The position numbers and the translations under genes were made by a program. A stretch of 64,000 nucleotides of DNA from Variovorax paradoxus (GTDB taxonomy: Bacteria > Pseudomonadota > Gammaproteobacteria > Burkholderiales > Burkholderiaceae_C): assembly GCF_009755665.1 (NCBI RefSeq), contig NZ_CP046622.1, positions 4,030,001 to 4,094,000 of the forward strand, given 5' to 3'. Within the stretch, counting starts at the first letter, position 1. Each line of letters opens with the position of its first letter. The notes below the pieces were generated by a model. It worked only from the letters and a program-made list of their open reading frames with translations. It did not search any database and had not been told where the DNA came from. Below are positions 44,156 through 52,386 of this stretch, piece by piece.

Positions 44156-45490
44156 ATGGTGATTCACGACCTCATCGGTATCGGCTTCGGCCCTTCGAAC
44201 ATCGCACTGGCCATTGCGCTGGATGAGAAACGGCGCGACGGCCGCCGCGTCGATGCGATGTTCATCGAGAAGCAGGCCGGCTTCGCCTGGCACAAGGACA
44301 TGATGCTCGACCAGGCGCACATGCAGATCTCGTTCATGAAGGACCTGGCAACGCTGCGCAACCCCACGAGCCGCTTCACCTTCATCAACTACCTGCATGA
44401 GAAGAAGCGCCTGCAGGACTTCATCAACCTGAAGACCTTCTTTCCCAGCCGCCACGAATTCAACGACTACCTGGGGTGGGCCGCATCCCAGTTCGAAGAT
44501 GCCTGCGTCTATGGCGAGGAAGTGTTCGAGGTGCTGCCCGAAAAAGAAGGCCACGGCGGCGAGGTATCGCTGCTGCGCGTGCGCTCGCGCGACGGCGCCG
44601 GCCGCGTGACCGAGCGCCTTGCACGCAACCTGGTCGTGAGCATTGGCGGCATGCCCAACATTCCGGACGGGTTCCGCGCGCTCAGGAACGACCCGCGCGT
44701 GTTCCATTCGAGCAGCTACCTGCGGGACATGGCCCGCCTGCCCGACGCCGCAAGGATTGCCATCGTGGGCGCGGGCCAGAGTGCGGCGGAGATCTTCATG
44801 GACCTGCAGGGCCGCCCGCATGCGCCGCAGGTCGACCTCATCATGCGGGCCCGCTCGATTCGCCCGTCGGACGACAGCCCCTTTGTGAACGAGGTGTTCA
44901 ACGTCGAGTTCACCGACTACATCTACAGCCAGCCTGAAAACGAGCGCGCCGCGTTGATCGACGAGTTCGGCCACACCAACTATGCGGTGGCCGACCTCGA
45001 CCTGATCCAGCAGATCTTCAAGATGTTCTACGAGCAGAAGGTTCGCGGCGAAGAGCGCATGCGCTTCCTGCGCCGGCACGAGATCCGCGGCGTGCATGCC
45101 GCCGCCGATGGCATCCAGCTGACCCTGCACGACCAGAACACCGGCCATGAAGACACTCTTCGCTACGACGCCGTGGTGCTGGCCACCGGCTATGGCCGCG
45201 AGCAGCACAAGGCGCTGCTGACGCCGCTCGCTCCCTACCTCGGCGATTTTTCGGTCGACCGCCACTACCGCGTGGGCAGCACGCCGGACTTTCACCCCGC
45301 CATCTTCCTGCAGGGCGCCTGCGAGTCGTCGCACGGGTTGAGCGACACCCTGCTGTCGGTCACCTCGGTGCGCACGGGCGAGATCGGCAACGCCCTGCTC
45401 AGGGCCATTCCGGCCGGCGCGCCGGTGGCCGCCACCGCGGTGAACGCCGCAAACAGTCCCCGCCACGAGCGGCAGCCGGTGCAGGCATAG
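44156..45490 (+). CDS. ornithine N5-/lysine N6-monooxygenase
   Basis: A 444-residue flavin N-monooxygenase of the PvdA/IucD/SidA family. DLIGIGFGPSNIALAIAL is the FAD site, IAIVGAGQSAAEIFMDLQ the NADPH site, and VVLATGYGREQHKALL the ATGY motif. LRNPTSRFTFINYLHEKKRL is the substrate region. It hydroxylates the side-chain amine of ornithine (or lysine), the first step to a hydroxamate. Ornithine is favoured by the PvdF-like partner. The start follows AAAGGAAAA. It closes the fhuF operon. Confidence 0.94.
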   Translation: MVIHDLIGIGFGPSNIALAIALDEKRRDGRRVDAMFIEKQAGFAWHKDMMLDQAHMQISFMKDLATLRNPTSRFTFINYLHEKKRLQDFINLKTFFPSRHEFNDYLGWAASQFEDACVYGEEVFEVLPEKEGHGGEVSLLRVRSRDGAGRVTERLARNLVVSIGGMPNIPDGFRALRNDPRVFHSSSYLRDMARLPDAARIAIVGAGQSAAEIFMDLQGRPHAPQVDLIMRARSIRPSDDSPFVNEVFNVEFTDYIYSQPENERAALIDEFGHTNYAVADLDLIQQIFKMFYEQKVRGEERMRFLRRHEIRGVHAAADGIQLTLHDQNTGHEDTLRYDAVVLATGYGREQHKALLTPLAPYLGDFSVDRHYRVGSTPDFHPAIFLQGACESSHGLSDTLLSVTSVRTGEIGNALLRAIPAGAPVAATAVNAANSPRHERQPVQA

Positions 45491-45901
45491 GCCGTAGGCG
45501 CCTCTCTACTGAGGCGTAAGCCTAGGGCGTTCCGATGAGGTCTTGCACCTCCGCGGCGCGAAGAAACCCGTCCGGACGAGATTCGTTGAGGCGGGTCAGA
45601 AAAGGTAGCCTCACTCAGGGAGGAGAGATTCGCGTGACTCGTGGCTACCGGCCGAAATCGTAGCCGGCGACCCACAGCGCAACCGCATCGATGACAACTT
45701 AATGACTCATCGCCATGCCCCGGCGCGTGAGATATGTGGCGCTTCCAACCTGAATCTGCGCACCTGCAGATTCGTTGACATTCCTTACAGCATCTCAACC
45801 GGAAAATCCGGGCATGCCGATGTGGATGTCGGCGAATCAGCACGGTCGCTTGTCGCGGCGTGCATGGCTGTCACGCAGAGAGATCAGGGAAGAAGAACGA
45901 C
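45491..45901. other. 411-base intergenic region before the exoprotein gene
   Basis: No gene is seen. CGCCTC/GAGGCG at 45499-45516 makes a 6-pair hairpin with a 6-base loop right after the monooxygenase, but no T-run follows. GGCTAC/GTAGCC lie 11 bases apart near 45645. The best element is a perfect 8+8 inverted repeat at 45752-45773 (listed separately), followed at once by TTGACA at 45775-45780, a consensus -35. I found no good -10 at 16-18 bases. Confidence 0.5.
45752..45773. promoter_or_regulatory. inverted repeat next to a TTGACA element, upstream of the exoprotein gene
   Basis: GAATCTGC and GCAGATTC are perfect reverse complements 6 bases apart. The repeat ends one base before TTGACA, 129 bases upstream of the exoprotein start. 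The position suits an activator or repressor site. Confidence 0.45.
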
Positions 45902-48900
45902 ATGAATAAGAATTTGCACCGTATTGTGTTCAATGCGAAGCGCGGGCTGCGCATGGTCGTTCAAGAAACCGTCAAGAGCACTGGTAAGGGATCTTCCAAG
46001 GCAACCACGGTTGCGTCCGGTGCATTCGCCGGTGCCGCTGCCTTTGCGCCCATGCTCGTGGGTGCCGCGCTCGCAGGCATGCTGTCAGCCTCGCCTGCCC
46101 TCGCCCAGATCGTCGGCGCCCCCAACGTTCCGGGCAACCTGCGCCCCACCGTGATGGTCGCGCCGAACGGCGTGCCGCTCATCAACATCCAGACGCCCAG
46201 CGCCGCCGGTGTCAGCAGAAATATATTCAACCAGTTCAATGTTGCCCCCAATGGGGCCATCCTGAACAACAGCAGAACAAGTGTAGGTACGCAGCTTGGC
46301 GGCATCGTCCAGGGCAATCCGTATCTCGCGACCGGACCCGCACGCATCATCCTGACCGAGGTGAACGGCGGCAGCCCGAGCCAGTTGCGCGGCTACATCG
46401 AAGTCGCGGGGCAGCGCGCCGAGGTGATCATCGCCAACCCTGCCGGCATCAGCATCAATGGCGGCGGCTTCATCAATGCCAGCCGCGCCACGGTGACCAC
46501 GGGCACGCCGCAATTCAGCGCCATCGGCGGCCTGGACAGCTTCCTGGTGCGAGGCGGCACCGTCACCATCGATGGTGCGGGCCTGGATGCCAGCAAGACG
46601 GACTACGCGGCCATCTTGGCTCGCGCCGTGCAGCTCAATGCGGCGATCTACGCCACCGACCTCAAGGTGGTCACAGGCGCGAACCAGGTCAGCGCCGACC
46701 ACAGCCAGATCACGCCAACCGCCGGCACCGGCGCCGCTCCCACCTTTGCTCTGGACGTGGCCGCGCTCGGCGGCATGTACGCCGGCAAGATCACGCTCAT
46801 CGGTACCGAGGCCGGCCTGGGCGTGCGCAACGCCGGCAGCATCGGCGCCAGCAACGGCAACCTCATCGTCACTTCAGCGGGCAGATTGGAGAACACCGGC
46901 ACCCTCGAAGGCACGCGCGTCGAGCTTGCCAGCGCCGGTGACATCGACAACCGCGGCGGCACGATCCGCCAGACCAGCAGCGTGGGACTCGCGATCACTG
47001 CACCGGTGCTGTCCAACACGAACGGAGGGGTCATCGGTGCCGAGCCGTTGCCTGCACCCACGGCGGGCTCGGGCGGCGGTGCAAGCACTGGAGGCAGCGC
47101 CGACACGGGCGGCACCGCCAGTCCAGGTACGCCCACGGCTGGAACGGGTTCCACCTCGGGTTCCGGCGGCACAGCCTCGCCCGCACCGGCACCGTATGTG
47201 CCCACGTCGCCCGGCACCCTCACCGCGGCAGGCGCCATCCTCAATGACGGGGGCAAGATCTACGCTGGCGGCCCGGTCACACTGAACACCCCGCAGATCA
47301 ACAATGCGGGCGGCTCGCTGTCGGTGGCCAGCATGGCGGTCACGGGCCCGACCTTCAGCAACGCGGGCGGAACTCTCAACGTCAGCAACAGCTTCAGCGC
47401 CAACGTGGGCGAGTTGAACAACACCGGTGGGACGCTGAACGCGGGCAGCCTGAACATTGCGACCACGGGCGATCTAGTCAATGTGGACGGCAAGCTGACC
47501 AGTGCCACCGACGCCACCCTGACCGTGGGCGGCCAGGCTGACAACACGCGCGGGACGATTTCTGCGACAGGCGCCCTGAACGCCAATGTGGCCGGAGTCA
47601 ACCATCAACAACAGTGGCACCTTGGCTTCCAACCAAGGCCTGACGCTCAACACTGGCTCCCTCCAGAATACGCAGGGCAATATCCAGTCAGCACAGGCTG
47701 GCGTGCAGCTCGCAGTGACCAACCAGCTGGTGAATGGCAGCGGCGGTTCCATCAACGCGGCCACCGACCTGAACGTGCAAGCAGGCTCGCTCGCCAATAG
47801 CGGCAGCTTGCGCGGCGCGAACGATGTCAATGTCGCAGTCGGCGGCGCGCTGACCAACGACGGCAGCATCACGGCCGGCCGCAACACCACGATCCAGGCC
47901 GGCAGCTTGCAAAGCAGCAACACCGGCGTGCTCGGTGCCGGTATCCAGAACGATGGCAGCCTCGGCAGCGCGGGTGATCTGCGCGTGACCAGCAACGGCG
48001 CATTGATCGCCAACGGCACCAACCTTGCGGCCGGCAATGCCACGTTGCTGGGCGCGAGTGTCGATCTCTCGGCCAGCCAGACCAGCGCAGCCAATATCGC
48101 GGTCACGGCCAGGCAAGGCAACGTGACCACCAACAAGGCTACGATCACAACGCCGGGCATCTTGAGTGTCAAGGCCGCTGGGGCGGTGTCCAACGTCGAA
48201 GGAACGCTGGCCGGTAACGGCAACACCACGGTCGACGCCGCCAGCCTGGACAATTCCGCAGGCACCCTGGCCTCCGTGGCCGGCGATCTGCGCGTCACCA
48301 CGAGCGGTGCCACCGTCAACACGGCAGGCCGCATGCTGGCCTCTGGCCCGGTCGTGCTCGCGAACAGTGGCTTGGCCAACACCGACGGCGCGGTCAGCGG
48401 CGACAGCCTCTCCATCGACACGCACGGCGGTTCTCTCGACAACACGCGCGGCACGATAACCGCGACCACCACGGTGGCGGTGAGCTCGGGCGTTCTCGCA
48501 AATGATGCGGGCCTGATCCAATCCGGCAGCGCGATGACCATCAATACGAATGGCCAAGCGTTGACGAACACCAATGCCGCGGGCCACAGCACCCGGCAGG
48601 GCGGCATCGCCAGCGCGGATACGCTGGTGCTGAACACGGGCGCGGTGAACAATGCAGCGGGCTTCATCGGCGCGACCAATGCGGTGGACGCCACAACCCA
48701 ATCCTTCACCAACACCAATGGCGGCATGGTGCTCGGCCAGTCTACGGTGGCGATCAACACCCAGGGCGCGAGCTACCACAACAGCCATGGTCAAACACTC
48801 GCCATAGGCGACCTGGGCGTCAACGCCGGCAGCATCGCGAACATCGGCGGCCTGATTCGCTCGACCGCCACGACGACCCTGAATGCGGGCAGCATCGACA

Positions 48901-50039
48901 ACCGCCTCACCTCCGGTGCCGAACAAGGCATCGAAGGCCAGAACGTCTCCATCGCCGCCACGACTGTCGATAACACCTCGGGCGCCATCCGCGCCGATGT
49001 GAACACCACGCTTACCAGTGGCGGCCGCGTCGACAACGGCACTGGCGGCCTGATCTTCGCGGGGAACACGCTGGCCATCGTTGATCCGACCGCGGCTGCA
49101 AAGACCTTGAACCTGGTCAACGGCGGCACATTGCTGGCCGGCAAGGCACTCCTCGTCGATGCAGCTTCGCTCGCCAACAACGGCAAGCTGCTCTCCCAGC
49201 AAGACATGCGCCTTGCCTTGACGCAGGACGTCGTGATCGCCGCGGGCAGCGAGACCATCGCCAACCGCGACCTGAGCATCGCCGCCGGCGGCAACATCAG
49301 CAACAGCGGCAGGATTGCCGCCGGCAACGACCTATCGCTTTCTGCACCCAACATCGACAACACCGCCACCGGCGACATCCAGGGCACCATCACGCGGCTT
49401 AGCGCCACCGGCACGGTGACGAACCGCGGCGTGATCGACGGCAGTTTGACGCGCATCGATGCGGGCACGCTCGACAACATCGGCACCGGCCGCATCTACG
49501 GCGACCAGATCTCCATCGGTGTCGGCACACTCAACAACCTGGCAGAAACCGCCGTCAACGGCACCACCAGCGCCGCGACCATCGCCGCGCGCCGGCGCCT
49601 GGACATTGGCGCCACCACCATCAACAACCGCGACGGGTCGTTGATCTTCAGCGACGGCGATCTTGCCATCGGCGGCAGCCTCGATGCGCTGGGCCATGCC
49701 ACCGGCTCGGCCGGTGCGGTGAACAACCACGCCGCAACGATCGAGGCGACCCGCAACGTCGACATCAAGACGGCCACGCTGAGCAACACCAACGGCGGCG
49801 TGACCTGGACCCTGGAGCCCGGATCGGACCAGCACATCGTCGAATACGCGCTCCCCGGCAGCAGCGTGCGCTATGCGGCGAGCGAAGTCCTCTTCAGCAT
49901 CGGCGGCTTCCAGCGGATCCCCGACATCGGCTGGAACGGCTGGGCCGGCGTCCCCGCCACCGACCCCCAAGGACCCGGCAGCAATACTAGGACTGCGTCA
50001 GGTCACTTCACCGTTTGTTTACAACAACCTCAATCCTAA
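45902..50039 (+). pseudogene. filamentous-haemagglutinin-like TpsA exoprotein (BcpA/CdiA-like), frameshifted and truncated
   Basis: The N-terminus MNKNLHRIVFN is the extended signal (ESPR) of TpsA proteins, and residues 75-260 are the TPS secretion domain (FNVAPNGAILNN, NPAGISINGGGFINAS). A long beta-helix shaft follows with repeats like NTGGTLNAGSLNIAT. Frame 45902-47800 breaks up near 47597: reading VAGVNHQQQ in one frame and STINNSGTLAS in the next shows about one extra base. The shaft goes on in the other frame to 50039. It ends after GWNGWAGVPATDPQGPG, a point where full-length proteins usually continue for many hundred residues to a toxin domain. Start and RBS-like GGGAAGAAGA are intact. 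Confidence 0.85.
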
Positions 50040-50160
50040 AATTCCAGCATTGTTTCAGGGTTCGCCAAATCCATCGCCTGTGGTTGGCGGTGCTATTGTT
50101 GGGTCGGTGCTTCAAGGCGGAGCCTCCTTTATCCCCGGTCAACCAGCAAGAAATAAATGA
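49995..50160 (+). pseudogene. probable displaced toxin tail 1
   Basis: After the exoprotein falls out of frame, a different frame stays open to 50160 and reads GLRQVTSPFVYNNLNPKIPA, then VVGGAIVGSVLQGGASFIPG and a basic QPARNK end. It has protein-like composition, with a Gly-rich hydrophobic stretch. Its TGA (50158-50160) overlaps the ATG of the small membrane protein at 50157. In CDI loci the toxin end and immunity start are joined in this way. No start of its own; I infer it is the C-terminal end of a lost CdiA-CT. Confidence 0.5.
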
Positions 50161-50420
50161 ACTCATTCGATAAACTGATTATTTCTCCAGCATGGAAAGG
50201 GAGCGTCGTCAGAATAGGTGTCATGATTCTGATCTCTATTGGGATGTGGAGACTGCCGGAATTTATTGAGTGGTTCTACAAGATCGCGTCCTTAGGGACT
50301 CCCGTATTTTCGAGAGATAAGCACTGGTCTATGTTTCTCGTAATTCTTGCAGCCGCAATATTTTGCATTCTCTTCGATGCAATTCGTTTGATGCTTATGT
50401 TCTTTCATCGTCGATCATGA
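50157..50420 (+). CDS. small two-helix membrane protein, putative CDI immunity 1
   Basis: An 87-residue protein with two strong membrane helices (about 18-38 and 60-82). No family recognised. Its ATG overlaps the stop of the toxin-tail-like frame upstream (ATGA). Position directly after a TpsA exoprotein and before the lipoprotein and TpsB genes fits a CDI immunity gene (bcpI/cdiI). A membrane immunity protein would point to a membrane-acting toxin. Function is inference. Confidence 0.6.
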   Translation: MNSFDKLIISPAWKGSVVRIGVMILISIGMWRLPEFIEWFYKIASLGTPVFSRDKHWSMFLVILAAAIFCILFDAIRLMLMFFHRRS

Positions 50421-50421
50421 G

Positions 50422-50571
50422 GGCTCATGGTGCAAGCTTACCTTTGGGACAATATTCGATTTTGTTGTGCTCATGTTTGCGGGGATGGCTGGCAATGTCC
50501 GTTCAAGCGGGGCACAAGAAACCGTCGGAAATTCTACGAAGGAGGCGCTACAGAGAGCGCAAGGGAAATGA
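50422..50571 (+). pseudogene. probable displaced toxin tail 2
   Basis: This frame is open from 50392 and reads KLTFGTIFDFVVLMFAGMAG, then NVRSSGAQETVGNSTKEALQ and RAQGK. It has no sensible start. The stop TGA (50569-50571) overlaps the ATG at 50568 of the next membrane protein. The hydrophobic block followed by a polar end is like tails 1 and 3. I take it as the C-terminal remnant of a second toxin domain. Confidence 0.45.
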
Positions 50572-50963
50572 TGGGACGCAAGCACGGCTGGATTGCAACC
50601 TTCTTGTTGCTTGCCCTTATTTTTGGGCTGGCGTTTGCGCTGGGCATGGCGCTGATGTTGGGTATCGTCATTCCCGCATATCTTTGGCTTCTGACAGACA
50701 TCTGGCAATGGACTCCCGTCAATCGCTGGCTTCGCTTCGTGGTCCTGGCGGCAATCGGGGGCGTTTTGATGGGGGCGCTTTTTACCAATTACCAGTGGTT
50801 GGTTCACACATCTTCCTCGTTGGCGAGAAAGGTTGTGACAACCGCTCTGGTCGTGGTGATCTATATCACTCTCTTGGTTGTCTTGCGTGAATGGATCGGA
50901 AAAATTCTTCCCGTTAAGTTGCGGTGCGATGCGGCTTCCTTGACAACGTTGAAGTCATTTTGA
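50568..50963 (+). CDS. four-helix membrane protein, putative CDI immunity 2
   Basis: A 131-residue protein with about four membrane helices. The core TDIWQWTPVNRWLRFVVLAA and LARKVVTTALVVVIY is closely matched by the protein at 51028 (TDIWQWSPINRWLRFVILGA, MVRKIVTTAAVV), so the two are paralogues. After ILP the last 14 residues have no match in the paralogue, which suggests a recombination point. Start ATG 50568 overlaps the stop of toxin tail 2; ATG 50571 follows at once. Codon use and base content are AT-richer than in the siderophore genes. Confidence 0.65.
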   Translation: MMGRKHGWIATFLLLALIFGLAFALGMALMLGIVIPAYLWLLTDIWQWTPVNRWLRFVVLAAIGGVLMGALFTNYQWLVHTSSSLARKVVTTALVVVIYITLLVVLREWIGKILPVKLRCDAASLTTLKSF

Positions 50964-51031
50964 TCATCATCAACACCAGCGGATCGCTGCTCGGCTCGGG
51001 CGCCAAAGACCAGATCAAAGGACCAAGTTGA
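50918..51031 (+). pseudogene. probable displaced toxin tail 3
   Basis: A frame open for 37 codons, overlapping the last bases of immunity 2, reads RCGFLDNVEVILIIINTSGS, then LLGSGAKDQIKGPS. It ends in TGA at 51029-51031, which overlaps the TTG start of the next membrane protein (TTGA). SGSLLGSGAKDQ loosely matches the RSSGAQE part of tail 2. It is too short to be a gene; I read it as the end of a third toxin domain. Confidence 0.45.
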
Positions 51032-51375
51032 GAAAACAATTTCCATGGGCGAAAGTGTTCGCGTTGCAAACGACGATTTTTGTCACAGCCATAACCGCTT
51101 CAATGGCAATTGGTGGGGCGTTGCTTGTACCTTTTCTTGTGTGGGTTTTTACCGATATCTGGCAATGGTCTCCCATCAATCGCTGGCTGCGCTTCGTGAT
51201 CCTAGGGGCAATGATTGGCGTCATTGCGGGTGCCTTCTTCACAACACACGCCTGGTTGACTGCAACAGGTTCGTCGATGGTGCGAAAGATCGTCACCACC
51301 GCAGCTGTCGTGACTACCTGCATCGCAGTCACTGTCTTTGCGCGGGAGTACCTGGGTTGCTTGCTCCCGGGCTAG
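51028..51375 (+). CDS. four-helix membrane protein, putative CDI immunity 3
   Basis: A 115-residue paralogue of the protein at 50568 with four membrane helices; the two are alike from the second helix to the ILP/LLP end. The start is TTG 51028, with AAAGGA six bases upstream, overlapping the stop of toxin tail 3. The C-terminus stops where immunity 2 runs on. It is probably an extra immunity gene in a cassette array. No known family. Confidence 0.65.
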   Translation: MRKQFPWAKVFALQTTIFVTAITASMAIGGALLVPFLVWVFTDIWQWSPINRWLRFVILGAMIGVIAGAFFTTHAWLTATGSSMVRKIVTTAAVVTTCIAVTVFAREYLGCLLPG

Positions 51376-51434
51376 CTCGCACGGTGAGTGAGTACGAGGG
51401 AGTCCACTTGAAACACAACCAAAGGGGAGGAAAG

Positions 51435-51692
51435 ATGAACGAAAAGACGAAATTGCGCTGGCATGAATATCTCTGGGTGGGATTGCCGTTACTGCTCGTC
51501 CTTGTCGGCGGTGCAATTGGTGGTCTTGTTGGGGCGACTGCGACGAACTACAACATCAGGCTCTTTCGCTCGACCGCGTCAAGATCCGTGAAGTACTTGC
51601 TTTCGGGGCTGATCTTGTTGATGGCCCCTTTGATTGCTTTTGCACTCTCCTCACTTTTTATTGCGTTTTTTGGCCCGAGAGGCGGTGGATAA
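51435..51692 (+). CDS. small two-helix membrane protein
   Basis: An 85-residue protein with two membrane helices (LWVGLPLLLVLVGGAIGGLV and YLLSGLILLMAPLIAFALSS). A strong GGGGAGGAAAG precedes the ATG. It is on the same strand, 59 bases after immunity 3, and is the last small membrane protein before the lipoprotein. It is not related to immunity 2/3 by eye. The upstream frame that overlaps its start (NTTKGEER) is too short to call a toxin tail. Possibly another immunity protein. Confidence 0.6.
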   Translation: MNEKTKLRWHEYLWVGLPLLLVLVGGAIGGLVGATATNYNIRLFRSTASRSVKYLLSGLILLMAPLIAFALSSLFIAFFGPRGGG

Positions 51693-51791
51693 GGCACTTT
51701 CTTTGACTGAAGATCTGATATTCATGGGCGCATCCGAGGCGCTCCGCAGCACAACATCAATTAGTTTCAACAACCCTAGGGAGTATCAACA

Positions 51792-52274
51792 ATGAGAATC
51801 AAAAGAACCATCGCCAACATCCTGTTGGCATGTACAGCAATTGCTGCCACGGGCTGCGCGAGCCTGCCATCACCGGAGGCGATGAAGACCGCCACCGCGG
51901 ATTTCCAGCTTCCAAAGCTGCCGAGCGACGGCGAAGCCATGGTTTATGTGGTACGCCCCTCTTCAACGGGCAGCATGGTTCGCTTCAACGTCTTCGTCGA
52001 CGATCAGGAGCCAGCATCCGAAATGGGCTACACCCGAGGCAGCCAGTACATCTACTTCAGCCTGCGGCCAGGGGAGCACAAGATTTTGTCGAAGGCCGAG
52101 AACTGGGCCGATACCTCGGTCTCGGTCAAGGCCGGCGACATCGTGTTCATCCAACAGGACCCATCGATGGGGATCATCATGGCCCGAAACAGCTTGGTCA
52201 AGCTCGAAGAGTTGCCTGGCAAGTACCAGGTGAAAAGCCTGTCTGTGGGGACCATTCTCAAGACGACGAAGTAG
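51792..52274 (+). CDS. DUF2846-type lipoprotein, putative BcpO-like
   Basis: A 160-residue lipoprotein with lipobox AATGCAS (Cys 22). The mature domain (GEAMVYVVRPSSTGSMVRFN, YIYFSLRPGEHKILSKAENW) follows the DUF2846 pattern. It stands between the small membrane proteins and the TpsB gene. Burkholderia class I CDI loci (bcpAIOB) have a small lipoprotein gene, bcpO, exactly here. The match is by position and type, not by proven homology. Confidence 0.75.
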   Translation: MRIKRTIANILLACTAIAATGCASLPSPEAMKTATADFQLPKLPSDGEAMVYVVRPSSTGSMVRFNVFVDDQEPASEMGYTRGSQYIYFSLRPGEHKILSKAENWADTSVSVKAGDIVFIQQDPSMGIIMARNSLVKLEELPGKYQVKSLSVGTILKTTK

Positions 52275-52386
52275 TTGCTCGTTCGCGGGGGAGCGCGCGC
52301 TTCCTCGCTCTTGAGCAGTGCCACTTCGTTCATCTGGCGTTCGGACGCTTGACGTTCGAAGCATCCGGCGGGCCATCGAATACCCC

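Noticed and set aside
50363..50890. A 175-codon frame spanning immunity 1 and 2
   Set aside because: It overlaps two better frames, its start lies inside immunity 1, and its product lacks the repeated membrane-helix pattern seen in the other frames.
51412..51438. A fourth toxin tail overlapping the start of the 51435 gene (ATGA)
   Set aside because: The frame is open for only eight codons, and the gene has a strong ribosome site of its own, so the overlap is probably chance.
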